Shown here: positions 20,478 through 28,694 of the stretch, piece by piece
Layout of the letters: every line of letters starts with the position of its first letter
Position numbering within the stretch: the stretch's first letter is position 1
The notes under the pieces: model-generated
Told to the model about the DNA's origin: nothing
The model's database searches: none
What the model saw: the letters and a program-made list of their open reading frames with translations, nothing else
Position numbers and translations under genes: made by a program
NCBI RefSeq assembly: GCF_015163655.1
Contig: NZ_JADEUF010000029.1
Location: 1-36,372 of the forward strand
DNA from: Xenorhabdus griffiniae
GTDB lineage: Bacteria > Pseudomonadota > Gammaproteobacteria > Enterobacterales > Enterobacteriaceae
DNA length: 36,372 bases
Direction: 5' to 3'

Positions 20478-21797
20478 GTGCAGCAGATAGCTAAAACTAT
20501 CGTTCTGGTATACAACAACCTGCCCAAACCACACAAGATCATGCTTGGATCTCTCACGCTGGTCACTCTGGCTATCGCGATATGGCGGCCCGTTGTTTAC
20601 CATGAACGAGAAGAACAGACAGGTAGCATTATTCTCAGTACCCCCAATCGCATTCCAGAAGCAACGGATGATGATGTCGCTGGGGATGCTAATGAACAAC
20701 TCCCCAATGAGGGCATTGGGGATGATGATGGCAGTTCTGTTGATACGGCAGTAAATGTTCCGCACCAATATGTTGTCTCCAGTGGTGATACCCTGAGTTC
20801 GATTTTAACTCAGTTCGGAATTGATTCCTCTGATGTTGCTTTGTTAGCAAATCAATATAAGTCATTGCGTAATTTAGGTATTGGTCAGTCATTATCGTGG
20901 ACTACTGACGATAATGGGAATTTAAAAACGCTGACTTGGAATATATCACGTCGCGAAACTCGCGTTTATACTCGCGAAGGAGATACTTTTAACCAAACGC
21001 AAGAGTTCCAGAAGGGAGAATGGAAAAACAGTGTCATCAAAGGTACAGTTGATGGCAGTTTCAATAGTAGTGCTCTGGTTGCTGGATTAACAAGCAGTGA
21101 AGCCAGAGAAGTGACAAAAGCGTTGCAATGGCAGATAGATTTCCGCAAATTGCGTAAAGGCGATCGTTTTTCTGTGCTGATGTCCCGTGAAATGCTTGAT
21201 GGAAAAAGTGAACAAAGCCAATTGTTAGGTGTTCGCTTACAAAGTGGTGGCAACGATTATTATGCCTTCCGGGCCGATGATGGTCGTTTTTACGACAGCA
21301 ATGCTTCCGGGCTTGAGCGTGGCTTCTTGCGCTTCCCCACAACTAAACAGTTCAGAGTATCTTCTTCTTTCAATCCACATCGCTTAAATCCGGTAACTGG
21401 CAGAATTACAGCGCACAGAGGGGTTGATTTTGCTATGCCAGTAGGAACGCCCGTTTTGGCAGTAGGTGATGGTGAAGTTGTTGTCGCCAAATTTGATGGA
21501 GCAGCCGGTAATTTCATTGCTATTCGGCACGGTCGTCAATATACAACGCGATACATGCACTTGAGGAAAATACTGGTCAAACCGGGTCAGAAAGTGAAAC
21601 GGGGAGAACGTATTGCGCTATCAGGGAATACGGGACGCTCAACAGGCCCACATTTGCACTTTGAATTCTGGGATAACCAGAGGCCGGTTAACCCGCTCAC
21701 GGCAAAATTACCGCGTGCTGGTGGGCTGAGTGGTAAAGAGCGTACAGAGTATGTAGCAATGGTTCAAGAGACTAAGCCGCAATTGTTGCTAGACTAA
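20478..21797 (+). CDS. mepM: Murein DD-endopeptidase MepM
   Basis: Cleaves D-Ala-mDAP cross-links of peptidoglycan and is needed for cell-wall expansion. 439 residues (440 in E. coli). A single N-terminal membrane anchor lies about 21-38. A LysM-like domain follows (YVVSSGDTLSSILTQFG, about 97-113). The C-terminal M23 metallopeptidase domain carries zinc ligands in HRGVDFAMP (about 314-322) and HLHFEFW (about 393-399). The start is GTG with AAGGA 9 nt upstream, as in E. coli. It follows znuA by 20 bp, so readthrough from znuA is possible. Confidence 0.96.
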   Translation: MQQIAKTIVLVYNNLPKPHKIMLGSLTLVTLAIAIWRPVVYHEREEQTGSIILSTPNRIPEATDDDVAGDANEQLPNEGIGDDDGSSVDTAVNVPHQYVVSSGDTLSSILTQFGIDSSDVALLANQYKSLRNLGIGQSLSWTTDDNGNLKTLTWNISRRETRVYTREGDTFNQTQEFQKGEWKNSVIKGTVDGSFNSSALVAGLTSSEAREVTKALQWQIDFRKLRKGDRFSVLMSREMLDGKSEQSQLLGVRLQSGGNDYYAFRADDGRFYDSNASGLERGFLRFPTTKQFRVSSSFNPHRLNPVTGRITAHRGVDFAMPVGTPVLAVGDGEVVVAKFDGAAGNFIAIRHGRQYTTRYMHLRKILVKPGQKVKRGERIALSGNTGRSTGPHLHFEFWDNQRPVNPLTAKLPRAGGLSGKERTEYVAMVQETKPQLLLD

Positions 21798-21824
21798 GTG
21801 TATCAACTTCCTATTATTGACAGA

Positions 21825-21869
21825 GATAAAAGCGGGTGATTACTATCATCCGCTTTTATCTTATTTTTT
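21825..21869 (+). terminator. Strong Rho-independent terminator of mepM
   Basis: 16-bp stem GATAAAAGCGGGTGAT / ATCATCCGCTTTTATC with one G-U pair and a TACT loop, followed by TTATTTTTT. Confidence 0.92.
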
Positions 21870-21923
21870 GTTGTAAACTTGCGCCTTAAGAGTAAATATT
21901 GGGATCATCAGAGTTGTTAGCTC

Positions 21924-22892
21924 ATGAATAAAGAAAAAGATACAGATAGTAAATTGGGATATGTCCCTCGGTTTCATCGAGCTTATTTACATCCTCGTTA
22001 TTGGGGGCTTTGGGCTGGCGTAGGTATATTGGCAGGATTGTCTTATGTCCCTGTAAAATGGCGTGATCCACTCTTGGCCAAGATAGGTGTTTTGGCGGGA
22101 AGAAAAGCGAAAAGTGCTCGCCGCAGGGCAAAAATCAATTTAATTTACTGCTTTCCTGAGTTAACGGAACAACAGCACGAAGAGCTGATTGATCGCATGT
22201 TTGCTACCGCCCCTCAATCGTTTGTTATGCTGGCTGAACTTTGTCTCAGGGGAGCAAAATCAACCCTTGAACGAACCCAATGGCATGGCGAAGACACTAT
22301 TCAAGCCTTAAAAGCACAAGGTAAGAATGTGATTTTTATGGTTCCACATGGTTGGTCTGTTGATATTCCCGCGATGTTGTTGGCTGCACGTGGACAAAAA
22401 ATGTCAGCTATGTTTCACCACCAAAGCAATCCCGTAGCTGATTACTTATGGAACAAGGCGCGTTGTCACTTTAGTGGTCGTTTGCATTCCCGTGATGCAG
22501 GGATTAAACCCTTTATCTCTACAGTGCGTGAAGGTTTTTGGGGATATTATTTACCTGATCAGGATCATGGCGAAGAGCACAGCGAATTTGTCGATTTTTT
22601 TGCCACTTATAAGGCGACTTTGCCTGCACTTGGACGCTTAATGAAAGTTTGTCGCGCGGCCATTGTTCCGTTATTTCCGGTTTATAATTACCAAACTCAT
22701 CAGCTGGACATTTATATCCGTCCACCCATGGAAGATATTGCAGGACAGGATGATGCTTATATTGCTCGTCGGATGAATGAGGAATTGGAAGAGTTGGTGA
22801 AGCCGAATCCTGAACAATACACTTGGATCTTAAAATTGCTTAAGACGCGCAAAGCAGGGGATATTGAGCCTTATAAAAGGGAAGATCTGTGA
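21924..22892 (+). CDS. lpxM: Lipid A biosynthesis (Kdo)2-(lauroyl)-lipid IVA acyltransferase
   Basis: Adds the last secondary acyl chain (myristate in E. coli) to lipid A at the inner membrane. 322 residues (323 in E. coli). An N-terminal membrane segment lies about 30-47 (YWGLWAGVGILAGLSYVP). The HX4D acyltransferase motif is HGWSVD (about 146-151). GYYLPDQDHGEEHSEFVDFF and VPLFPVYNY match LpxM rather than LpxL or LpxP. No strong ribosome-binding site precedes the ATG. It is ended by the palindromic repeat copy 2. Confidence 0.95.
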   Translation: MNKEKDTDSKLGYVPRFHRAYLHPRYWGLWAGVGILAGLSYVPVKWRDPLLAKIGVLAGRKAKSARRRAKINLIYCFPELTEQQHEELIDRMFATAPQSFVMLAELCLRGAKSTLERTQWHGEDTIQALKAQGKNVIFMVPHGWSVDIPAMLLAARGQKMSAMFHHQSNPVADYLWNKARCHFSGRLHSRDAGIKPFISTVREGFWGYYLPDQDHGEEHSEFVDFFATYKATLPALGRLMKVCRAAIVPLFPVYNYQTHQLDIYIRPPMEDIAGQDDAYIARRMNEELEELVKPNPEQYTWILKLLKTRKAGDIEPYKREDL

Positions 22893-22969
22893 TTATTAGG
22901 GTAATTATCTTCATTTGAATAATGGATTGCTGTGAGTGAGAGCAATTAATAAATGAGTATACTGCCCCT

Positions 22970-23074
22970 TATACGCATGCAACTTCAAGTTGCAGCTTGC
23001 AAATCAATGTGATTGTTTATATCTCCCCGCTTCGCGGGGAGATATAAGACGCACCTTGAAAGGCGATTGGTAAT
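22970..23074 (-). repeat. Palindromic intergenic repeat, copy 2 (~105 bp)
   Basis: Inverse orientation to copy 1. It reads TATACGCATGCAACTTCAAG ... ATATCTCCCCGCTTCGCGGGG ... GGCGATTGGTA. The central stem TATATCTCCCCGC / GCGGGGAGATATA is perfect. It sits between convergent lpxM and pykA, where no other terminator is visible, so it may serve as a bidirectional one. Confidence 0.85.
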
Positions 23075-23086
23075 ATATATAGCCTA

Positions 23087-24529
23087 TTATTCTACTTCAA
23101 GTACGCGACAGGTATTGGTACTGCCAATAGTTCCCATCTGATCACCTTGGGTTACGAGTACCAAATCCCCTGAGATGAGATAACCTTTATCGCGCAGACG
23201 ATTCACTGCTTCATTTGCCGCAGCGATCCCATCAGTATGTGAGCTACAATAAACAGGCGTCACACCACGATAAAGAGCGGTACGGTTTAAGGTTGATTCA
23301 TGGCGAGACATAGAGAAGATAGGCAGGCCAGAACTGATGCGGGACATCATGCGGGCTGTGCGGCCAGATTCTGTCATGGCAATAATTGCCTTGACGCCTT
23401 TCAGGTGGTTGGCTGCATACATAGTGGACATTGAAATCGCTTCTTCAATACTATCAAATGTTATATCCAAGCGATGTTTGGAAACATTGACACTTGGCAT
23501 TTTTTCTGCGCCAAGACAGACTTGAGCCATAGCGGCAACAGTTTCTGCAGGATACTGGCCCGCCGCTGTTTCGGCAGAGAGCATAACCGCATCAGTACCA
23601 TCCAGTACCGCATTGGCGACATCCATGACTTCAGCACGCGTCGGCATTGGATTGGTGATCATGGATTCCATCATTTGCGTGGCTGTAATCACGACACGAT
23701 TAAGTTGGCGAGCGCGGCGGATCAGTTTCTTTTGTACACCAACCAGTTCAGGGTCACCAATTTCAACACCGAGATCACCACGAGCAACCATGACAACATC
23801 CGATGCCAGAATAATTTCATCAATGATTTCGTCACTGCTAACAGCTTCCGCTCGCTCAACTTTTGCAACGATTTGGGTTTCACAGCCTGCATCTCGTGCG
23901 AGACGGCGCGCATAATTCAAATCTTCACCTGAACGAGGGAAAGAAACAGCAAGATAATCAACACCAATTTTGGCTGCTGTGATGATATCTTCCTTATCTT
24001 TTGCTGTCAGTGCTTCGGCTGATAACCCGCCGCCCAATTTATTGATGCCTTTATTGTTGGAAAGCGGGCCTCCTACAGTCACCTCCGTGAAGACTTTCAT
24101 CCCCTGAACGTCCAGAACTTTCAATTGAACGCGTCCATCATCCAATAGCAGGATATCTCCCGCCGTCACATCAGATGGTAAACCTTTATAGTCAATACCG
24201 ACTTTTTCTTTATCTCCTTCTCCCTTACTTAGATTGGCATCCAGCAGGAATTTATCCCCAACATTCAGGAAAATTTTTCCTTCCTTAAAGGTAGATATAC
24301 GTATTTTTGGTCCTTGAAGATCACCGAGGATGGCAACATGACAACCTAAACGGGCAGCAATTTCGCGCACTTTATTAGCACGTTGGATATGATCTTCCGC
24401 AGTGCCATGAGAGAAATTAAGGCGGACGACGTTGGCCCCCGCTTGGATTACTTTTTCTAGATTGTCGTCACGATCTGTAGCTGGGCCAAGTGTAGTGACG
24501 ATTTTTGTTCTTCTGAGCCGTCTGGACAT
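23087..24529 (-). CDS. pykA: Pyruvate kinase II
   Basis: Converts phosphoenolpyruvate and ADP to pyruvate and ATP. 480 residues, matching E. coli PykA (AMP-activated isozyme) rather than PykF (470). Visible features are [23 protein letters not shown] at the N-terminus, the VRLNFSHG loop, DLQGPKIRI, the B-domain (about 70-170), catalytic AKVERAEA with the active-site Lys, [29 protein letters not shown] and [11 protein letters not shown]. The ATG has GGAG upstream. Neighbours hexR and zwf mark a central-carbon locus. Confidence 0.96.
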   Translation of the reverse strand: MSRRLRRTKIVTTLGPATDRDDNLEKVIQAGANVVRLNFSHGTAEDHIQRANKVREIAARLGCHVAILGDLQGPKIRISTFKEGKIFLNVGDKFLLDANLSKGEGDKEKVGIDYKGLPSDVTAGDILLLDDGRVQLKVLDVQGMKVFTEVTVGGPLSNNKGINKLGGGLSAEALTAKDKEDIITAAKIGVDYLAVSFPRSGEDLNYARRLARDAGCETQIVAKVERAEAVSSDEIIDEIILASDVVMVARGDLGVEIGDPELVGVQKKLIRRARQLNRVVITATQMMESMITNPMPTRAEVMDVANAVLDGTDAVMLSAETAAGQYPAETVAAMAQVCLGAEKMPSVNVSKHRLDITFDSIEEAISMSTMYAANHLKGVKAIIAMTESGRTARMMSRISSGLPIFSMSRHESTLNRTALYRGVTPVYCSSHTDGIAAANEAVNRLRDKGYLISGDLVLVTQGDQMGTIGSTNTCRVLEVE

Positions 24530-24553
24530 GTATTACTCCGTTGACCTGTGAAG

Positions 24554-24614
24554 TATACCTTTTGTTTTTCAAGTTACCGCATCGGTGAGGGGAACTTGAA
24601 ATCCATCGGGTATA
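24554..24614. repeat. Short imperfect palindrome upstream of pykA
   Basis: TATACC (24554) and TTTCAAGTT (24567-24575) are mirrored by AACTTGAAA (24593-24601) and GGTATA (24609-24614). The ends resemble those of the ~105-bp repeats (TATACC, a short spacer, ATTTCAAGTT), so it may be a shorter member or relic. It starts 25 bp before the pykA ATG and would lie in its leader or promoter. Confidence 0.5.
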
Positions 24615-24757
24615 TGAATTTTCGATTACTGTAGGGTAACTATTAATTTATTGATTATTAACTCCGCACTGCAAATAGGCAGTGGGGAAAAGTCTACATA
24701 TGCTATCAGTCTGGAGAGTTGATAAATAGTGAACAAAAACACAGTCTATTTTCTGGT

Positions 24758-25606
24758 TTATTCAGACTTATCAAACCGTGAATTACGCAACGCTTCTTTG
24801 ACTCTCTTCAAATTATCTCTGAATTTTGAGCCGCGGCGAAGTGTAAAACCCGTTGCCAGTACATCAATGATGGTTAATTGAGCAATCCTTGAAACCATCG
24901 GCATATAGATATCTGTATCTTCGGGTACATCCAATAGAATGGGGAGGGTGGCTTCGTGTGCTAAGGGGGAGCCTGTCGAAGTAATGGCTATCACTGTTGC
25001 ATCGTTCTCGCGGGCCAGTTTAGCCATTTCTACCAGGCTTTTTGTTCTTCCGGTATGAGAAATTAATACGACAACATCGCCTTCGGTACTGCTAATACAA
25101 CTCATCCGTTGCATCACAATATCGTCAAAATAGGTCACTGGAATATTGAAGCGAAAAAATTTGTTCATGGCATCATGGGCTACAGCGGCTGATGCCCCCA
25201 AACCAAAAAAAGAGAGTTTTCTGGCTTGAGTCAAAAGGTCGACAGCTCGGTTAATTGCTGCAATATCCAGATTACTTTTGACCGTTTCCAGATTTGCCAT
25301 TACTGATTCGAAAATTTTGTTTGTATAAGCGGTGACGCTGTCACTTTCTTCCACGTTGCGGTTTACATAAGGTGTACCATTGGCAAGGCTCTGTGCCAGA
25401 TGCAATTTAAAGTCAGGAAACCCTTTGGTGTTGAGACGACGACAAAAACGATTCACCGTCGGTTCACTCACATTGGCCATTTTAGCCAGAGTAGCAATGC
25501 TTGAATGGATGGCAGTTTGTGGTGAATCAAGGATGACCTGCGCAACCTTTTTCTCTGACTTACTCAAAACATCAAGACTATTTTGGAGCCGTTCCAGTGT
25601 GTTCAT
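24758..25606 (-). CDS. hexR: HexR, RpiR-type regulator of central carbon metabolism
   Basis: 282 residues (289 in E. coli). N-terminal helix-turn-helix of the RpiR family (about 1-77; SIATLAKMANVSEPTVNRFCRRL). C-terminal SIS sugar-phosphate-binding domain (about 120-250; KLSFFGLGASAAVAHDAMNKFF, VVVLISHTGRTKSLVEMAKLAREN). HexR responds to 2-keto-3-deoxy-6-phosphogluconate and controls zwf, the Entner-Doudoroff genes and others in gammaproteobacteria. It is divergent from zwf, and a matching operator lies just before zwf. Confidence 0.95.
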   Translation of the reverse strand: MNTLERLQNSLDVLSKSEKKVAQVILDSPQTAIHSSIATLAKMANVSEPTVNRFCRRLNTKGFPDFKLHLAQSLANGTPYVNRNVEESDSVTAYTNKIFESVMANLETVKSNLDIAAINRAVDLLTQARKLSFFGLGASAAVAHDAMNKFFRFNIPVTYFDDIVMQRMSCISSTEGDVVVLISHTGRTKSLVEMAKLARENDATVIAITSTGSPLAHEATLPILLDVPEDTDIYMPMVSRIAQLTIIDVLATGFTLRRGSKFRDNLKRVKEALRNSRFDKSE

Positions 25607-25662
25607 AAAACGAAGTTCAACCTCGGTTTTAACGATTTCATTAACAGGAGAAATCTATTTCA

Positions 25663-25739
25663 TTTTCATGAAAATATACTACTTGTTATCGAAAGCTGGC
25701 AGTGGCAATAATCGGATAATATGGGATTTTTCATGAAAA
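25663..25739. promoter_or_regulatory. Duplicated palindrome TTTTCATGAAAA upstream of hexR
   Basis: Two identical perfect 12-bp palindromes, at 25663-25674 and 25728-25739, lie 57 and 122 bp upstream of the hexR start. Both continue with TAT and are 65 bp apart (about six helical turns). This looks like a paired operator, but the binding protein is not known. It does not match the TGTAA-N5-TTACA HexR site. Confidence 0.5.
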
Positions 25740-25819
25740 TATGACAAGTGTCTAACTTTCAACTTGGTAAGATTACTTCTTAATCGTTGTAAATTTTCAA
25801 CTTATAATCACTAATCGGT

Positions 25820-25948
25820 ATGAATGACGACCACATTGCAAGTGAATACAAAATTATCATGGATGTGACAGCGGTGTACAGAAAACGGACGTGGTTGTTT
25901 AATAACCTGTATGGATTTCATTTTGTCGTTAATCCAGCAGCAATATGA
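25820..25948 (+). CDS. Candidate small ORF in the zwf leader (42 aa)
   Basis: Starts MNDDHIASEYKIIM and ends VVNPAAI. A TATAAT hexamer lies 12 bp upstream, but no good ribosome-binding site precedes the ATG. No homologue is recognised. A chance ORF of this size is possible, so confidence is low. Confidence 0.2.
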   Translation: MNDDHIASEYKIIMDVTAVYRKRTWLFNNLYGFHFVVNPAAI

Positions 25949-25963
25949 AATACGGAGAATTAC

Positions 25964-26023
25964 ATGAATAATCAGTGTTTACTGCATATAGCCAAAAGAG
26001 TACATTACCCACAGATTCTGTAA
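25964..26023 (+). CDS. Candidate 19-aa leader peptide before zwf
   Basis: ATG with a good ribosome-binding site (GGAGA, 5 nt upstream) opens a 19-codon frame MNNQCLLHIAKRVHYPQIL. Its TAA falls within the HexR-type operator, and zwf starts 36 bp later. It begins 15 bp after the 42-codon ORF. It would be translated only if the zwf promoter lies upstream of 25964. If transcription starts from the TACAAT at 26030 it is silent. Confidence 0.3.
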   Translation: MNNQCLLHIAKRVHYPQIL

Positions 26024-26033
26024 AAAAATTACA
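26019..26033. promoter_or_regulatory. Putative HexR operator of zwf
   Basis: TGTAAAAAAATTACA has perfect TGTAA/TTACA arms and fits the gammaproteobacterial HexR consensus (TGTAATTWNATTACA-like). It lies 27 bp before the zwf ATG and overlaps a TACAAT hexamer (26030-26035) that could be the zwf -10, consistent with repression. Confidence 0.72.
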
Positions 26034-26059
26034 ATATCCCGTAATTGAGGAGATGCAAC

Positions 26060-27535
26060 ATGGCGGTGACGTCTACAGCTCAGGCTTGTAATTTGGTAAT
26101 TTTTGGGGCGAAAGGAGACTTAGCTCGCCGGAAATTAATGCCTTCCCTTTACCAGTTGGAAAAAGCGGGTTATATCCATCCTGATACCCGAATTATCGGC
26201 GTCGGTCGAGCTGACTGGGATAAAAAAGCCTACACCAAAGTTGTTGAAGAAGCATTGGTGACATTTATGTCCGAGAAACCAGATCCAGAACTGTGGAAGA
26301 AGCTGAGTTCACGTCTGGAATTTTGTAATTTGGACGTAAATGAGACGGGACATTTTACCGAATTGGCAAAAATAATTAATAAAGATGACTTACCCGCTAT
26401 TCACTATTTTGCCATGCCTCCAAGTACATTTGGAGCAGTATGTCATGGATTAGGCGCTGCGGGGTTGAATACGGAACCCAACCGTGTGGTGATGGAAAAA
26501 CCACTGGGAACAGATCTTGCTTCGTCCAGAGCGATTAATGATGAAGTGGCAAAATATTTCAATGAAAACCAAATTTACCGTATTGACCATTACTTGGGGA
26601 AAGAAACGGTATTAAATTTGTTAGCGTTGCGTTTTGCCAACTCGCTTTTCGTCAATAATTGGGATCATCGCACGATTGATCATGTGCAAATTACTGTTGC
26701 TGAGGAAGTTGGTATTGAAGGGCGTTGGGGCTATTTCGATCAGGCAGGGCAGATGCGCGATATGATCCAAAATCATCTTCTGCAAATTCTGACTATGATT
26801 GCCATGTCACCACCGGCTGACCTGACAGCAGATCGCATTCGTGATGAAAAAGTGAAAGTGCTGCGTTCATTGCGTCGGATTGATCAGACCAATGTCAGGG
26901 AAAAAACGGTTCGCGGGCAATATACCGCAGGTTTTGTTCATGGTAAGAAAGTTCCCGGTTATCTGGAAGAAGAGGGGGCGAATAAAGCCAGTAAAACGGA
27001 AACTTTTGTATCGATTCGTGTCGATATTGATGACTGGCGCTGGTCTGGTGTGCCTTTTTATCTGAGGACCGGAAAGCGGTTGCCAGCTAAATGTTCTGAA
27101 GTTGTCGTTTATTTCAAAGAGCCTCCTCTGAATCTATTTGCTGAATCCTACCAGCAATTACCGCAAAATAAATTGACAATCCGCTTGCAGCCAGATGAAG
27201 GTATTGATATTGAAGTGCTGAATAAAGCCCCAGGACTGGAACATAAACACCGTTTGCAAACAACCAAACTGGATCTGAGTTTCTCTGAAACATTTAACCA
27301 GACGCATCTTGCAGATGCTTATGAAAGGTTATTGTTGGAAGCAATGCGCGGCATTCAGGCATTGTTTGTCCGGCGTGATGAAGTGGAAGAAGCCTGGAAA
27401 TGGGTGGATTCCATTATGGATGCGTGGGCGGCGGATAATGAACCACCGAAACCTTATCAAGCAGGCACGTGGGGGCCAGTGGCTTCTATCGCTATGATTA
27501 CGCGTGATGGTCGTTCATGGAATGAATTTGAGTAA
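26060..27535 (+). CDS. zwf: Glucose-6-phosphate 1-dehydrogenase
   Basis: Oxidises glucose 6-phosphate to 6-phosphogluconolactone with NADP+, the entry to the oxidative pentose phosphate pathway. 491 residues from the ATG at 26060 (same as E. coli), chosen over an in-frame TTG at 26045 because AGGAGA lies directly before it. The dinucleotide loop is IFGAKGDLARRKLMPSLY and the substrate/active site is YRIDHYLGKETV (near residues 175-186). VMEKPLGTD, FYLRTGKRLP and the C-terminal ITRDGRSWNEFE are typical. Unlike E. coli, no edd or eda follows. Confidence 0.98.
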   Translation: MAVTSTAQACNLVIFGAKGDLARRKLMPSLYQLEKAGYIHPDTRIIGVGRADWDKKAYTKVVEEALVTFMSEKPDPELWKKLSSRLEFCNLDVNETGHFTELAKIINKDDLPAIHYFAMPPSTFGAVCHGLGAAGLNTEPNRVVMEKPLGTDLASSRAINDEVAKYFNENQIYRIDHYLGKETVLNLLALRFANSLFVNNWDHRTIDHVQITVAEEVGIEGRWGYFDQAGQMRDMIQNHLLQILTMIAMSPPADLTADRIRDEKVKVLRSLRRIDQTNVREKTVRGQYTAGFVHGKKVPGYLEEEGANKASKTETFVSIRVDIDDWRWSGVPFYLRTGKRLPAKCSEVVVYFKEPPLNLFAESYQQLPQNKLTIRLQPDEGIDIEVLNKAPGLEHKHRLQTTKLDLSFSETFNQTHLADAYERLLLEAMRGIQALFVRRDEVEEAWKWVDSIMDAWAADNEPPKPYQAGTWGPVASIAMITRDGRSWNEFE

Positions 27536-27580
27536 TTTGCGCGTTTTTAATTCGCATTAAGTTACTTATTAATAAAATAA

Positions 27581-27603
27581 CAGCCGGACTTGATGTTCGG
27601 CTG
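27581..27603 (+). terminator. Probable zwf terminator
   Basis: 9-bp stem CAGCCGGAC / GTTCGGCTG with one G-U pair and a TTGAT loop, 45 bp after the zwf stop. The following ATGTTTAT is only weakly T-rich. Confidence 0.55.
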
Positions 27604-27997
27604 ATGTTTATAAAGATTTATGCTTTGCATTTGCGAAATTTTAGGGACAGAAAATGACTCTCATTTTTGCCGAAGCAAGATACTATACCAATCTAATTTC
27701 AAGTTGCAGCTTGCAAATCAATGTGATTGTTAATATCTCCCCGCGTAGCGGGAGGTATATAAGACTCATCTAGAAAGGCGATTGGTATAAATTTGTTATC
27801 TTAATAAATAAAGTTCAGTATAAATAATATGTTATTCAATTTTTCTTACTAAAAGTAGAGTTTGATTAACCAAATACAAACCATTGCTTTTTATTTTGGG
27901 CTATGATAGAAATACACCATTCGTTTACTAATATGAGGGTTCGTAGTATATCGTGCGATAGTTATACGATTGTCGTGTGATGAAAGAATAAAATATC
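27604..27997. other. zwf-mdtJ intergenic region, first part
   Basis: Contains palindromic repeat copy 3 (27684-27789), then about 200 bp of AT-rich sequence with no gene. A TATGAT hexamer at 27902-27907 could be a -10 box, but no well-spaced -35 was seen. The mdtJI leader ORF begins at 27998. Confidence 0.6.
27684..27789 (-). repeat. Palindromic intergenic repeat, copy 3 (~106 bp)
   Basis: Same orientation as copy 2. It begins TATACCAATCTAATTTCAAG and ends GGCGATTGGTATA, so both ends carry TATACCAATC / GATTGGTATA inverted repeats. This is the most complete termini of the three. The central hairpin is slightly degraded (GCGGGAGGTATATA instead of GCGGGGAGATATA). Confidence 0.85.
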
Positions 27998-28114
27998 ATG
28001 AATAGCGCCAAAAGCGTCAACATTCAACATAGTAACAAAATTCAACGTTGTACCCATGTTTTCTTCCTCTCAACTATTTTATCCAGTGAGCACTACTGGT
28101 GCGGCGCCCTTTAG
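27998..28114 (+). CDS. Candidate 38-aa upstream leader ORF of mdtJI
   Basis: ATG at 27998 opens 38 codons beginning MNSAKSVNIQHSNKIQRCTH and ending SSEHYWCGAL, with stop TAG at 28112. Its stop falls within a GC-rich stretch (GCCC-TTTA-GGGC, 28106-28117), followed by a CCGG/CCGG hairpin (28131-28145) and ATTTTC. The ribosome-binding site is weak (GAAAG). From memory, E. coli mdtJI also has an upstream regulatory ORF (mdtU) linked to spermidine. Equivalence here rests on position only, since I cannot align the sequences. Confidence 0.45.
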   Translation: MNSAKSVNIQHSNKIQRCTHVFFLSTILSSEHYWCGAL

Positions 28115-28145
28115 GGCCTTCTCCTGCTAACCGGTTCTTCACCGG
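28106..28145 (+). promoter_or_regulatory. Hairpins after the leader ORF (possible attenuator)
   Basis: GCCC-TTTA-GGGC overlaps the leader ORF stop. CCGG-TTCTTCA-CCGG then follows with CTATTTTC. Both stems are only 4 bp, so this is weak as a terminator. A further TGCCA/TGGCA pair lies at 28212-28231, about 40 nt before the mdtJ ribosome-binding site. Confidence 0.35.
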
Positions 28146-28282
28146 CTATTTTCGTTTGCCAAAATATTTCGCTAAAAAGTCAGTTTGATTCTGATATTGC
28201 GTCATTACATTTGCCACCGACTTTGTTGGCATCTATAGCTTGATATCTTGGCATTCTTATCAGTATGTTCAGGAGAAAAAAA

Positions 28283-28693
28283 ATGATTTATTGGGTATTT
28301 CTTGTACTGGCGATTATGACAGAAGTGATTGGTACTTTGTCAATGAAACATGCCAGCGTATCGGGTGATTTTACAGGCATGATCGTGATGTATACCATGA
28401 TCACAACTTCTTATATTTTGCTGGCCGTTGCTGTAAAAAAAGTCGCATTGGGCGTGGCTTATGCACTGTGGGAAGGTATTGGGATCCTGTTTATTACCAC
28501 TTTTAGTGTGATGTGGTTCAACGAATCATTGTCATTGATGAAAATGAGTGGATTGGTCTTGTTGATGGCTGGAATTGCCTTGATCAAGATGGGAGAGAAA
28601 AAGAGCAAAGGCCAGGCTTCAAACAATGCATCCCAAAATAATCCATCAACAGCATTAAATAATGTTTCGAACAAGCAAATCAGGGAGGCATGA
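28283..28693 (+). CDS. mdtJ: Spermidine exporter subunit MdtJ (SMR family)
   Basis: Small multidrug resistance membrane protein that forms a heteromer with MdtI to export spermidine. 136 residues from the ATG at 28283, which has AGGAG 7 nt upstream. An in-frame ATG at 28265 was rejected because it precedes that site. Four TM segments are visible (about 2-19, 32-52, 58-77 and 85-103). The membrane Glu typical of SMR pumps is in [34 protein letters not shown] is close to E. coli MdtJ (121 residues). The C-terminal tail is longer and rich in Asn/Ser ([19 protein letters not shown]). Confidence 0.92.
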   Translation: MIYWVFLVLAIMTEVIGTLSMKHASVSGDFTGMIVMYTMITTSYILLAVAVKKVALGVAYALWEGIGILFITTFSVMWFNESLSLMKMSGLVLLMAGIALIKMGEKKSKGQASNNASQNNPSTALNNVSNKQIREA

Positions 28694-28694
28694 T

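Larger units (their letters stand above)
25607..26059. other. hexR-zwf divergent intergenic region (453 bp)
   Basis: Holds two copies of the palindrome TTTTCATGAAAA (25663-25674 and 25728-25739), a TATAAT hexamer (25803-25808), two short plus-strand ORFs (25820-25948 and 25964-26023), a HexR-type operator (26019-26033) and a TACAAT hexamer (26030-26035). No longer gene is visible. Confidence 0.7.

Noticed and set aside
28106-28231. Guanidine-type riboswitch before the SMR genes mdtJI
   Set aside because: SMR exporters are sometimes under guanidine riboswitches, but the ACGR/ACGG loop hairpins of the mini-ykkC/guanidine-II classes are absent. The loops here are TTTA and TTCTTCA.
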